Position numbers and translations under genes: made by a program. 64,000 nucleotides of DNA from Bradyrhizobium sp. 170. GTDB taxonomy: Bacteria > Pseudomonadota > Alphaproteobacteria > Rhizobiales > Xanthobacteraceae. The stretch covers positions 6,882,001 through 6,946,000 of the forward strand of contig NZ_CP064703.1 of assembly GCF_023101085.1 (NCBI RefSeq), in the 5' to 3' direction. Below the pieces are notes generated by a model. The model was given only the letters and a program-made list of their open reading frames with translations. It had not been told where the DNA came from and did not search any database. Below are positions 42,380 through 50,746 of the stretch, one piece after another (within the stretch, counting starts at the first letter, position 1; each line of letters starts with the position of its first letter).

Positions 42380-45300
42380 TCAATGCTGCGGTCTGGTTAG
42401 GAAGGAATCCTGAGCCCAGGTGGCGCCATTCGACCCGGCCGCCACGACCTGACCGGGATCGACCCGGCCGGAGCTGCCGGCCATATACTGGTTCAGCAGC
42501 GCAAAGCTCTGGCTTGCCAGGGATGCGGTCGAGCCGTTCGCATGCGGCGTAGCAGAACCCTGACCTGCCGGCCCCCCTGTGCTCGTGCCGGTCGCAGGCG
42601 TCTGACCGCTGGTGACCGAGTCGCGAAGCTGGCCCCCCCATCCAAAGCCCTGGCCACCCTGCGGCGGGGTCGTCCCGTCTGCCAAAATCATCCGATCCGC
42701 AAATTGCAAGCGTTCGATATTCTGCAGCGTGTCCGTGCCCTCGGCACCGACTTTGTCGGTGACCGTGATTGACCCATCGGCATTATGATTGATCGTGTAG
42801 TTCTTTGCCTTACCCGAGAATAGGGCCGTGTCCGTGTCCGGGAGCGGCTCGCCGAACGGATTGCCGTTATCACCGATTAGTTGATCGTCGCCCTGCCCCC
42901 CCTTCATCCAGTCATCGCCCTCATTCCCCAGCAGCTCGTCGTTGCCGGCGCCTCCAAATATCTGGTCATTGCCGAGGCCCCCGAAGACCTCGTCGTCGCC
43001 ATCGCCGGCCTTGATGCGGTCGCGACCCTCCAGGCCGACGAGCAGATCGGAGCCTGCGCCGCCCCATACCTTGTCGTTTCCGGCGGCGCCGTTGACGAAG
43101 TCGTCGCCGTCGCCGCCCGCCAAGCGGTCGTTGCCGTCGCCACCGATCACGGCATCGTTGCCGAGGGCGCCGTCGAGGACATCGTTGCCACCGTCGCCCC
43201 AGAGTGTATCGTCCCCGGCGCCGGACTGAATCCTGTCCGTCCGGTCGGTGCCGCCGATCACGACGTGATCGTCGCTAAGAAACCCTAGCCTGCCTCCTTG
43301 GTCGGTCATCACTAATGGGTTTCCGGCAGCGTCGACCGGATAGGTTGACGGGTCGCCGGCTTCGATCGTGTAGGTGGGCGCCGTGAAGACGTCGAAGGGA
43401 AGGTGAGTGGTACCAGTGTTGCGCATCACCAGCTCGGAGAATGAGGTGCCCTCGAGCTGATTCAGGAAATTCGTACCTTCCAGCCGCGACAGGTAGTAAA
43501 AGCGGTCACCATTCTGCAGATTTTCCATCTGGGTCTCGAACACGAAGTTGAAGGTCGAGCCCAGCAGCCCGCCCGACGCCAGCGGCTTCTCCGCCAGGCC
43601 CCCGATCCACAGATCAACGTCATTGAGACCAGTCTCGACACCGGCGAAGGCTCCAGTGCCGTTGAGAAAATCTGTGTCCGGGCCAACGGTCTCGTCTGCC
43701 TCCGTGGTCGGGTCATCCGCCGTCCCATAGACGAGCGCGACGGCAGCGGCACGTTTCTCCGCTACCGTGGCGGCAGCAGCGAGCAACGGATGAACGCCGT
43801 ACGCTGCAATGAAGTTGACGAGAGACTCCGGGTGCTTGATGCCGCTGCCGAATTCCGCCCAGCTCGCATATGGCTTAAGATCGGGATCTCCGGTTTTTGC
43901 GTAGAACTGCTCGCGGACATTGTTGAGCGGTGCCACGCCGGTGTCACGGCCGCGCGCGAGGTTGATTGTCGCCAGGTCCAGAGGCAAACCGAGAAGATTG
44001 TTGCGCAGCGCATCGGTAACGAATTCGTCGACGCTGTTGGCGACCTCGCCCGTTGCTCCGCGCACGATCTCCGCTGCAGCATCGCCGTCGGCGCCACGCT
44101 CCGCATAGGCGAGCGGGTTGAGGAAGGCGCCAATCAGGCTGAGCTGCTGATCGCCCGCCACCTCGGCATTGGCGTCGACCACGTTGCCGTCGGCATCTAG
44201 ACGGTCAACAGTCTCGCGCAGCAGCGAGTGCCCGAACCGATAGACCGTGTGCGCGAACTCGGCCGTGATCGCGGGATCGATGGCGACGTTGTGCGCCTCG
44301 AATTCATCGATGTTCGGCTGGATGCTGCGTGCAAAGTCCTCGAAGACAAGATGCTGGTATTGCATCTCGGTCGCAAATCTACCGGCTTGGAACAGGTACT
44401 CGCCATTCCAGTCACTGTCCTGGATGCCGTCGGACATATCCGCTCCCGGCTTCAGCCACTGGCTCCCGAATGCTGGATCATTGTCCGCTTCGGCCAGGAT
44501 CACCTCCTTCAGGTGCCCGATCAGCCGGTTGTGTTCCGCGTGGAAAACGTGATGAACAGCGGTCAAGCCGATATTCTCATTCCCGCGCCCGTCGCCGGTG
44601 ATGTAGTGGGCATCGAGCAACTCATTGTCGTAGTTGCCGCTCGTATCCGACCCGTCAAGGTTCGAGAGGCTGACCTCCGTGTCGCCGTCCGCGACCTTGT
44701 CGGTCGGAACGGCATCATGGGCAATGTCGTTCAGAAAGGCGTGTCCGGTGCGGATCGCCCCAGTGGTGCTGACGGGATTGGCGGGGTTGCCTTCTGTCAG
44801 GATGTCGTCGAGCGTGCCCGCAATGCCGTCAGCGCCGGGCATCACGAGTTGGGCGTATCCATGAGCTCCGGCCAGGAAGCGCCCATAAGGGTCGGTTGCC
44901 AGCAAGGGAATGTTGGTCGCATCGGCATCGGTCAGATCGATGCCGAGCAGCTCCCGCGATTGCGCCTTGACGTCAGCCCATGTTGCCAGGCCGCCATTGA
45001 CGCCTTCGAGCAGACGCCCGGTTGCCACCGGATTGCCGTTGGCGTCAAGCGCGTACTCGCGCAGAAAAACCTGGTGTGACGGATGCGACGTGTACGTCTG
45101 GTTCTGATCGATCAACGGCGTCGTCTGGTTCGTGTGCTCGTGGATATCGTCCGAAGTCCCTACGATCCCGTCAGCCCCGGCCTGGTTGGTCGCACGCGTC
45201 AACACCATGAAATTGGTCGGGCTACCTTCAACGTAGAGAGGGTCGTCCGGCTGCAGTGGGATAAACACTGTCCCACTCTTGTCGCTCTTGTCCACTAGAT

Positions 45301-45724
45301 CCAAGCCATGGTCGAAGAACTGGCCGAAGAACGTGAACCACTGATTGAACGGCGCCGCGCCATCGGAATCCACGTTCGGAATAACCCCGTCGCCATCGCT
45401 GTCGACTGCGGCGGCCGCCGGGTTGCTGTTCGCATTCTGGTCGACAATCAGATTGCTGATGATCCGCGGTTGGGCGTCGATCACTGTATCTTTGGTCTGG
45501 GAGTAGGACGTCCCGAGGTCCGCTTCGCGGAACACGGGATCGGTCATCCGCGGGAACACCCGATCCGCGGCGCCGAAGTCCGACTGGCCTGGCACCACGC
45601 TGTTGTTCGTGCCGTCAACCGTCCGCAGCCCAAACGGAAGAGAAGGGTCCGCCAAAGGTGCACCGGTTTCGGCGGAGCGAATTTGCGCGAGAATGAAATC
45701 GAGGTCTGCTCGAATGAGTTGCAT
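42380..45724 (-). CDS. Secreted animal-type haem peroxidase with RTX repeats
   Basis: 1,114 residues from MQLIRADLDFILAQIRSAET (GGGAGA before the ATG; a 26-codon upstream extension is rejected). Peroxidase-cyclooxygenase motifs: FTFFGQFFDHGLDLVDK (distal His), AVHHVFHAEHNRLIGHLKE, YRFGHSLLRETVDR (proximal His) and NLARGRDTGVAPLNNVREQF. Residues ~835-960 hold about a dozen RTX nonapeptides (GAGDDTLWGDGGNDVLDG, GGDGNDRLAGGDGDDFVNG), binding calcium and typical of type I secretion. No N-terminal signal peptide. No type I secretion genes are in the window. Probably an extracellular H2O2-using oxidase. Confidence 0.9.
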   Translation of the reverse strand: MQLIRADLDFILAQIRSAETGAPLADPSLPFGLRTVDGTNNSVVPGQSDFGAADRVFPRMTDPVFREADLGTSYSQTKDTVIDAQPRIISNLIVDQNANSNPAAAAVDSDGDGVIPNVDSDGAAPFNQWFTFFGQFFDHGLDLVDKSDKSGTVFIPLQPDDPLYVEGSPTNFMVLTRATNQAGADGIVGTSDDIHEHTNQTTPLIDQNQTYTSHPSHQVFLREYALDANGNPVATGRLLEGVNGGLATWADVKAQSRELLGIDLTDADATNIPLLATDPYGRFLAGAHGYAQLVMPGADGIAGTLDDILTEGNPANPVSTTGAIRTGHAFLNDIAHDAVPTDKVADGDTEVSLSNLDGSDTSGNYDNELLDAHYITGDGRGNENIGLTAVHHVFHAEHNRLIGHLKEVILAEADNDPAFGSQWLKPGADMSDGIQDSDWNGEYLFQAGRFATEMQYQHLVFEDFARSIQPNIDEFEAHNVAIDPAITAEFAHTVYRFGHSLLRETVDRLDADGNVVDANAEVAGDQQLSLIGAFLNPLAYAERGADGDAAAEIVRGATGEVANSVDEFVTDALRNNLLGLPLDLATINLARGRDTGVAPLNNVREQFYAKTGDPDLKPYASWAEFGSGIKHPESLVNFIAAYGVHPLLAAAATVAEKRAAAVALVYGTADDPTTEADETVGPDTDFLNGTGAFAGVETGLNDVDLWIGGLAEKPLASGGLLGSTFNFVFETQMENLQNGDRFYYLSRLEGTNFLNQLEGTSFSELVMRNTGTTHLPFDVFTAPTYTIEAGDPSTYPVDAAGNPLVMTDQGGRLGFLSDDHVVIGGTDRTDRIQSGAGDDTLWGDGGNDVLDGALGNDAVIGGDGNDRLAGGDGDDFVNGAAGNDKVWGGAGSDLLVGLEGRDRIKAGDGDDEVFGGLGNDQIFGGAGNDELLGNEGDDWMKGGQGDDQLIGDNGNPFGEPLPDTDTALFSGKAKNYTINHNADGSITVTDKVGAEGTDTLQNIERLQFADRMILADGTTPPQGGQGFGWGGQLRDSVTSGQTPATGTSTGGPAGQGSATPHANGSTASLASQSFALLNQYMAGSSGRVDPGQVVAAGSNGATWAQDSFLTRPQH

Positions 45725-46291
45725 GTCCGTCTCCCTGATTTCCGAGCTGTGGAATTCCGGACGCCTCTGCGAAAGCATGCAGGCCGGGGATCGGGAGCCC
45801 ACTCTGTGGCGCTTTAGCGATGAGAATGCGAAAGGATGAAAGCTTTATCGCGCGCAGGCAGCCACATATTTGGCAGCAACCGACGCCGGCGCGGTCCGCA
45901 CATTTCACAGAAGTCGCAGCGGCATAGCCGCACTGGTCGTTGCGATATGGGTATTAGGGTGCCTTGCGAACGCTGGGAAGCGCCCAGCATGTGCTTCGAG
46001 GGTGATCCCCGCCGAGCCGTGTGGACCCGGACGCAAAAGGCCGCGTTGTTGGAAGTATCCCGCCACCCGCTTGAGGACGTGGAAAGCTCCCGCAAAAGAC
46101 GCCGTCATCTTCTTTGCAAACTGCTGCATGGATAGGCCGCCCAGTCAGTATGGATTCTTGACCTGAAAGGATTTCAGCACTTCTTACGGCAGGCAGCCGG
46201 GCTAGTACTCGGCTTGCTTGATCAATCACGTTCAACGTCGGCTATTCCGCCGATAGCGGCGCGAAAGCGGACATCGCGGGAGGTCCGAGTC
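45725..46291. other. Intergenic stretch, no firm gene
   Basis: On the minus strand a frame starting MQQFAKKMTASFAGAFHVLK (46129-45905, 74 codons) is partly protein-like but has no ribosome site and overlaps other frames of equal length. I leave it uncalled. The last part (GCGAAAGCGGACATCGCGGG) is the usual lead-in to the dispersed repeat. Confidence 0.3.
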
Positions 46292-46388
46292 GGGTCAATC
46301 GCTTCACTTTGACAGCGCGCCGCGAACTTCTGCTCTTCTCCAATCAGCGGACATCGCCGACCGGGTGCGTCAGGTCCGAAAAGTGCCA
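46292..46388 (+). repeat. Dispersed ~100-bp repeat, copy R7 (uninterrupted)
   Basis: GGGTCAATCGCTTCACTTTG, GAACTTCTGCTCTTCTCC, AGCGGACATCGCC and GTCCGAAAAGTGCCAATTTC followed by GGAAGTGA. It gives the native sequence on both sides of the IS91-type insertion point. Confidence 0.7.
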
Positions 46389-46462
46389 ATTTCGGAAGTG
46401 AACGCACTCACTCGATCGCCTCGTCAGCGCGAGGCTAGCAGCGAAGGCGGATTGGTGAACCC

Positions 46463-46624
46463 GACTTCCCGGACACGCGCGTCACTTACCTCGATGCGAC
46501 CGAGCATCCCGGGACCGTCCAAGAGTACAAGATCATGTCCACCCTGGAATCGTTATCACCGGTGAACTGGCTTATTCTGGGAGCGTCAGCGACACTGTCC
46601 GACCAAACTGGACATGACGCGTGA
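46463..46624 (+). pseudogene. Short protein-like remnant, family uncertain
   Basis: The frame reads DFPDTRVTYLDATEHPGTVQ, EYKIMSTLESLSPVNWLILG and ends at a TGA. The segment YLDATEHPGTVQE recalls the last beta-strand of vicinal-oxygen-chelate proteins (Y-D---HPGT--E), but this is one short match. There is no start. Confidence 0.3.
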
Positions 46625-46652
46625 ATTCAGTCCAGCCGCCAAGGAGAGTCCC

Positions 46653-46845
46653 ATGAAATCGCTTTTATTGCTCACGGCGAGCGGTCCGCTGCTCATTCTC
46701 ACGTCGCACGATTCCTTACACGATCCGAAACTGCTCGAGGGGCTCAAGCACAAAGGAATCGGCAAGTTTGTAGCATTGTTCCAGTGTCGCTCGCTAGGGA
46801 GCGCTACGACAGGCATTTTCAAGGGGTCGAGAGCAGCGTCCACGT
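46653..46845 (+). pseudogene. Small conserved rhizobial gene, frameshifted and truncated
   Basis: AAGGAGAG precedes the ATG at 46653. MKSLLLLTASGPLLILTSHD, LHDPKLLEGLKHKGIGKFVA in one frame, then LARERYDRHFQGVESSV in another. I recognise MKSLLLLT-SGPL-ILTS----DP-LL--L--KGI-KF-A-E-PL--A--RYG-HF as a short soluble family of rhizobia with unknown function. The end is lost where cyclase-derived sequence begins (~46910). Confidence 0.6.
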
Positions 46846-46911
46846 ACCAATTCCCGATGTGCCGGTTTGGATTTCTATGCTCGTCGGCATCCAATCGACC
46901 GCGCTCGAGGT

Positions 46912-46990
46912 GTCGCACCGCTGTACAGAGCCTTCCAGCACGTACCGGATGTTCAACTCACGACCGATCTGCTTGAGATCAACCGCCCTC
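46912..46990 (-). pseudogene. TolB-like segment of a class III cyclase gene (tiny fragment)
   Basis: The minus strand reads AVDLKQIGRELNIRYVLEGS followed by VQR. The corresponding part of the cyclase remnant at 3720-4691 is AVDIKQVGRELGVRYVLEGS. Only ~26 codons remain between unrelated sequence on both sides. Confidence 0.6.
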
Positions 46991-47364
46991 GTCATCCTGC
47001 AATAAGCTGTTCGATTGAACATACGTCGCTGATCTGTGGAGAGGTCGTAGAGGCGGCGCAATCTTGGTCGTCAAACCACCGGCCTGAACTCTTCCTCACG
47101 CGAAACACGCGCTCCGTTCGCACGAGTGCACCAACTTAACTCGTCAACCTTAAAATATAGGCCAAAAATGACGTGATATGGGGACTTGGCGGGGTCCTAT
47201 CCCGCGTGTCGTCGTTCTATTTCGCCAAGCGAACGTGGCGCAGATTATCAAGCGACGGATGCAGGCTGCCGGACATCGGCAATGTCATTGTCATTCGCGT
47301 CAACCTCGCGACTCCGATACATCCGCCGCACCTGAACTTCCCTCATCGTTGGCATGTCGGCAAA
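46991..47364. other. Intergenic stretch without a supported gene
   Basis: Rearranged-looking sequence following the cyclase fragment. No repeats or start signals recognised. Confidence 0.3.
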
Positions 47365-47667
47365 TCATTTGCCGAGCGTCGCCTTGATGCCGAGCCATAC
47401 AGCTACGACAAAACCAGTTACGATCACCGTGATGACAGCCTTGAATGCATAGCTCTCTGCCTGCTCGATTCCTCTGCGCCAGCGCCGCAGGTGCTGAAAA
47501 TCCGAGCGGAGCTCTTTGCGATCATCTTCGTCGATTCCAAATGAAGTCAGTGTTGTCGCGACGGCTTTGAGAACCATTGCATCGATATCGTCTCGACCAA
47601 TCCTCTGTTGTTCGGCCAGAGTCTCGGCGACGATAGCCCTGACATCCGCAGCCTGCACTCTGGTCAT
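47365..47667 (-). CDS. DUF6127-like membrane-tailed protein (100 aa)
   Basis: MTRVQAADVRAIVAETLAEQ, IGIDEDDRKELRSDFQHLRR and WRRGIEQAESYAFKAVITVI followed by a C-terminal membrane helix. DUF6127-type proteins of phage-like gene sets share the pattern E-----DF--LR-W-----AK-----W----T-I-- and a C-terminal membrane helix. It overlaps the upstream gene by four bases (ATGA), so the two are co-translated. No other phage structural genes are present. Confidence 0.6.
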   Translation of the reverse strand: MTRVQAADVRAIVAETLAEQQRIGRDDIDAMVLKAVATTLTSFGIDEDDRKELRSDFQHLRRWRRGIEQAESYAFKAVITVIVTGFVVAVWLGIKATLGK

Positions 47668-47867
47668 CGCTTGATAATCCGAACCACGTTCTCAAAACCT
47701 TGCTTGGCGAAATGGAACGACACCACAAGGTGCGCGGTAATCGCTCCGAAGCCCGCGAGCGGATCGATTGTGCCGAGGCCAAGAACCTTGCCCAGGATCG
47801 ACAATTTCTTCACATAGAGAACGGTAATCAGCCCGACAAGCGCGAGCCCTATCAGAGACCCGGTCAT
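47664..47867 (-). CDS. Small membrane protein (67 aa)
   Basis: AGGAGGG lies 6 bases before the ATG at 47867-47865. MTGSLIGLALVGLITVLYVK, KLSILGKVLGLGTIDPLAGF, GAITAHLVVSFHFAKQGFEN. Two hydrophobic segments joined by a short loop. Forms a pair with the DUF6127-like gene (four-base overlap), perhaps a holin-like or phage-remnant module. Confidence 0.6.
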   Translation of the reverse strand: MTGSLIGLALVGLITVLYVKKLSILGKVLGLGTIDPLAGFGAITAHLVVSFHFAKQGFENVVRIIKR

Positions 47868-48360
47868 GCCAACCCTCCTGATATCGTTGCGGAGCGCAGT
47901 TCGTCCGCAGTAGCTCGACGAGCGAAGAGGAAGCGGTGAAGCGATCCAGGCTCTAGATTGCTTCGCCCGCACGAGACGGCGAGACGGCAAGATAAAAGCG
48001 ACGATGTCGCGCCAGCCACCGTAGGTGTTTGTCGGAACATTGATTTTGATGACACAGCAGCGCGCCGTATGAAGCGGCATGGTGCCGCTCGAACTGAGAA
48101 AGCATTCAAAAATCAATGTTCCGAACGCCATCAATCGCACCGGAGCGTCTTGTGCGCGTACTCAGCAGGATGTCGAGCCGCGATTGCATGGGAGCCACCG
48201 CCAACTGACAGTCGCAATAAAGGCTCGCGCTGCACGCGACGGGCTTCGCCGGTTTGCGGTGACTGCACCCCGATGGCCGGTTCTTAACAAATTGCAGAAA
48301 ATTCGACGAAATGGTTTCGACAAATTGAAACCGCCCTGGTGATTGTCTTGTGAAATGAAA

Positions 48361-48387
48361 AGCCCGCCGCCGTTTCCGGCGCGGGCT
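48361..48387. terminator. GC-rich terminator hairpin
   Basis: GCCCGC and GCGGGC arms, with inner CGCCG/CGGCG pairs, around TTTC, preceded by GAAAA. It lies before the membrane protein gene at 48543 and could end transcription in either direction. Confidence 0.55.
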
Positions 48388-48400
48388 CTACGATATCGGC

Positions 48401-48440
48401 GATGATGCCAATGTGCCCCTGATTTGCCCGACGCGTCAAG
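48401..48440 (+). repeat. Second dispersed repeat family, copy 1
   Basis: GATGATGCCAATGTGCCC, TGATTTGCCCGACGCGTCAA; the same order of bases recurs at 48760-48799 with six or so changes. Copies flank the membrane protein gene at 48543-48728 as direct repeats. Confidence 0.55.
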
Positions 48441-48542
48441 TGGCCAAAGCAAACCAGATTCAGCACAGCGACATCGAACATAAAATTGTTGGGCCGTTGA
48501 TGGCGCAACTTGCGGCCCAACCGAGCGCAAGGAGGCTGTCGA

Positions 48543-48728
48543 ATGTTTTTCGTTGCTGCCGTGCTCACGATTCTGTCGGGCTTGTTCTATGCGGCGAGCC
48601 GTCACGAGATCGGCTCGCTGGGTGTCGCGATGTGCCAATATGGCGGCCCGTTTTGCGACAACCCACTGCTCGTGCTGGTGGCTGCAGGATTGGCTGCGTG
48701 CTGGGGTGCATTCGTCAGCGTGCGCTGA
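48543..48728 (+). CDS. Small two-helix membrane protein (61 aa)
   Basis: AAGGAGG 7 bases before the ATG. MFFVAAVLTILSGLFYAASR, HEIGSLGVAMCQYGGPFCDN, PLLVLVAAGLAACWGAFVSV. Two membrane helices with a loop holding a Cys pair (MCQYGGPFC) that could form a disulfide in the periplasm. Function unknown. Confidence 0.65.
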   Translation: MFFVAAVLTILSGLFYAASRHEIGSLGVAMCQYGGPFCDNPLLVLVAAGLAACWGAFVSVR

Positions 48729-48759
48729 CGCGCTCGTTCGAAGCCCGCGAATTTTCCGT

Positions 48760-48799
48760 GATGATGCCGCTATGCCGGTGATTTGCCCGACGTGTCAAA
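48760..48799 (+). repeat. Second dispersed repeat family, copy 2
   Basis: GATGATGCCGCTATGCCGG and TGATTTGCCCGACGTGTCAA. Matches copy 1 at 48401-48440. Confidence 0.55.
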
Positions 48800-48808
48800 C
48801 GCGGCGTT

Positions 48809-49093
48809 CTACGGAGGCGTCGGGTTAACCGGATGAACGGGCTTTGGCACCGGTGGATTAGGCTCCACCTGCAATTTCTGTTCAGTCGGCATGACCTGGG
48901 CGCCGGCTGCCCGGGCCGCTTCGCCGGTGGAGTTGTAACTCGCCATGAAGGCCGGCTGTACCTTCGGCTTGTTCCATGGTCCATGGTCCACGATCAGCAT
49001 GCCGAGTACGCCGAGAACCGCGACCGCAATCGCAACCTTCAGCGGCGCACCACCACGTCGATTCAAACGATCTTCCGCCAAATGCTTCGCCAT
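48809..49093 (-). CDS. Single-pass membrane protein with Pro-rich tail (94 aa)
   Basis: MAKHLAEDRLNRRGGAPLKV, AIAVAVLGVLGMLIVDHGPW, NKPKVQPAFMASYNSTGEAA. One membrane helix (residues ~18-36) then a periplasmic tail ending PNPPVPKPVHPVNPTPP. The Pro-rich end suggests an extended spacer. The ribosome site is weak; the start could differ. Confidence 0.5.
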   Translation of the reverse strand: MAKHLAEDRLNRRGGAPLKVAIAVAVLGVLGMLIVDHGPWNKPKVQPAFMASYNSTGEAARAAGAQVMPTEQKLQVEPNPPVPKPVHPVNPTPP

Positions 49094-49276
49094 TTGAAAA
49101 TCCGCAGTGATTTCCTCTGACGAGATTAAATCCCGGCGAGGACGAAGGTTCCTTATCGATCCAGCAGCGATAACTTCCGGGAACAGATGACTCCAGGAAC
49201 AAATGTCCTGCCTGCGTATTGTTCGGATATCAGCCGTTGCCCGGCAAATGCCGAGCGATCGAGTGAGTAACAGAAC

Positions 49277-49534
49277 GTGACAATCGAACCTTCGGAGCCA
49301 TCGCAGCCCGGCATGGCGGAACGCGCCATCGACACGGCGACCGATGTATCGCGCACGCTCACGGAAGTGTCTGCGGCGCTGCAGGCTGCGGTTGGCCGTC
49401 TCAGCGACGCGATCACGGCGGCACGGCAACCGGGAATGCCGCTATCGACCATCAGCGCGATTACCCGCGAAGCACCGTTGGCCAGCCTGTTCGTAGCCTT
49501 TTTGTTGGGTGTCGCGATCGCACGCCGGCGCTAG
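49277..49534 (+). CDS. Small helical protein with C-terminal membrane anchor (85 aa)
   Basis: GTG start (MTIEPSEPSQPGMAERAIDT; an ATG at residue 13 is possible). TATDVSRTLTEVSAALQAAV, then a C-terminal membrane helix (LASLFVAFLLGVAIARRR). This resembles ElaB/YqjD-type tail-anchored proteins in layout (amphipathic helix plus C-terminal anchor), though sequence similarity is slight. Convergent with the phasin gene. Confidence 0.55.
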   Translation: MTIEPSEPSQPGMAERAIDTATDVSRTLTEVSAALQAAVGRLSDAITAARQPGMPLSTISAITREAPLASLFVAFLLGVAIARRR

Positions 49535-49543
49535 CGCGCCTCC

Positions 49544-49897
49544 TCAGAACTTGCCTTTCGTCGAATCTTTTGCGGCCGATATGACGCCGCCGGTGATCTG
49601 ACGCATATGTTCACCAGCGTTGGTGAACTGGCTCCGCAGGAATTCCGACTGGATCCGCATCGCTTCCTGAAGGTCGGTCGCATGGACCAGCTTGCGGGCA
49701 TGCTCGAACGCAGCCTTCATATTCTGTTCGGTGAACGATAGCGCCTGCCTGGAAATTTCCGTACCCGCACCGGGCATCGACGTCATGGATTTGCCGGCGG
49801 CATCGAAGAACATGCCGAACGCCTTTTCCGCCTGATCGATGGTTTTCTCGGCCAGATCGCGCAGTTCGGCCGGGACTTCGAGTTTCGGTTCAGTCAT
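49544..49897 (-). CDS. Phasin-family protein
   Basis: 117 residues: MTEPKLEVPAELRDLAEKTI, DQAEKAFGMFFDAAGKSM, EISRQALSFTEQNMKAAFEH, then IQSEFLRSQFTNAGEHMRQI. The long amphipathic helices and the E-N--AAFEHA-KL-------E---IQ-EF------ pattern fit phasins, which coat polyhydroxyalkanoate granules. GGAGAAG precedes the ATG. No PHA synthase is in the window. Confidence 0.8.
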   Translation of the reverse strand: MTEPKLEVPAELRDLAEKTIDQAEKAFGMFFDAAGKSMTSMPGAGTEISRQALSFTEQNMKAAFEHARKLVHATDLQEAMRIQSEFLRSQFTNAGEHMRQITGGVISAAKDSTKGKF

Positions 49898-50190
49898 GGT
49901 CGCTTCTCCAATGTCGACTTTGGCAGGTTAGCACAATTCCCGGCTGCGTCTGCGGCGTATTGGACCGGGTCCCGCCGGCGCGTGGACCTCATCGGCCATC
50001 GGCAGCCGACCGGCCCCAATCCCGACGAATGGCCTAAGGAATGATTTCCTTGCCCCGCGGTCCGTAGCCGTACGGGTGCGGCACCCGATTCCAATGGTGG
50101 CAACAGTGTGGCATAGTGATTCGGGGTTAGGGCCCAAGTGTAGGTGGCGTTGCGTCTCTGATTTAAGTCTCTTGGGGACATGGGGATAAA

Positions 50191-50376
50191 ATGCTGCAAA
50201 CGCTTCGGCCGACGCCAACCTGCACACGGTTTCAAACCAGCATAGAAATGCCTTGCATGAAATGCGGCGCGCAGATGCGGCTGGCGATGATCGAGCCGCG
50301 CGACCAGAATTACGACGTCTTGATCTACCGCTGCACGCCTTGCGACTCCGGCGAGAGCTTCCTGAAGTCGCGCTGA
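50191..50376 (+). CDS. Small zinc-ribbon-like protein (61 aa)
   Basis: MLQTLRPTPTCTRFQTSIEM, PCMKCGAQMRLAMIEPRDQN, YDVLIYRCTPCDSGESFLKS. Two Cys pairs (CMKC and CTPC) 22 residues apart form a probable zinc ribbon. GGGGA before the ATG at 50191; the internal ATG at 50248 is an alternative. It stops exactly where the convergent neighbour ends. Confidence 0.65.
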   Translation: MLQTLRPTPTCTRFQTSIEMPCMKCGAQMRLAMIEPRDQNYDVLIYRCTPCDSGESFLKSR

Positions 50377-50583
50377 TCACGACCCGTTCAGCACGGCTGT
50401 TCCGGCCGGCGTCAGCACGAGGCCTTCGTCGCGCACTTCAACCAGGCCAAGGCCCGTCAATGTCCTCAGATCTTCCTCGCTGACCGGCGACATTTTCAGC
50501 CGGCGAGCCTGAATATCCCGCAACGTCCAGCGAAGGTCGATTGCCTTCTCGAGGCTGAATTGAGCGAAAGGATTTTCTGCCAT
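50377..50583 (-). CDS. Small protein (68 aa), winged-helix-like
   Basis: MAENPFAQFSLEKAIDLRWT, LRDIQARRLKMSPVSEEDLR, TLTGLGLVEVRDEGLVLTPA. The second half (EDLRTLTGLGLVEVRDEGLVLTPAG) has wing-like strands and resembles 38317-38526. Its stop abuts the stop of the convergent zinc-ribbon gene. Function unknown. Confidence 0.6.
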   Translation of the reverse strand: MAENPFAQFSLEKAIDLRWTLRDIQARRLKMSPVSEEDLRTLTGLGLVEVRDEGLVLTPAGTAVLNGS

Positions 50584-50746
50584 CGCCTGCGACTACTTGA
50601 CCATGGGAGATCAGACTCGTGTTTGGCGGCGCCGTCGTCGGCGCCCCTGATAATGCGGAGAAGCCCGCCGGGTTCCCTGGCGAGCGACCAACTCCGGAAA
50701 TGGCAGGGCTGGTTTCAGGCGAAAAGACCCGGCCCGGCCGCCCTTC

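Larger units (their letters stand above)
47868..48542. other. Intergenic stretch with terminator and a short dispersed repeat
   Basis: No gene is supported between 47868 and 48360. The stem GCCCGCCGCCG/CGGCGCGGGC near 48361-48387 is a terminator-like hairpin with AAAA on the left and TCTA on the right. A second repeat family follows (48401-48440). Confidence 0.4.

Noticed and set aside
44228-45079. 283-codon plus-strand frame inside the RTX peroxidase gene
   Set aside because: Antisense shadow of conserved peroxidase motifs.
45905-46129. 74-codon minus-strand frame starting MQQFAKKMTASFAGAFHVLK
   Set aside because: No ribosome site and competing frames of similar length; first third looks coding but the rest does not.
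47365-47867. Prophage region
   Set aside because: Only two small holin/DUF6127-like genes; no capsid, tail, portal, lysis enzyme or integrase around them.
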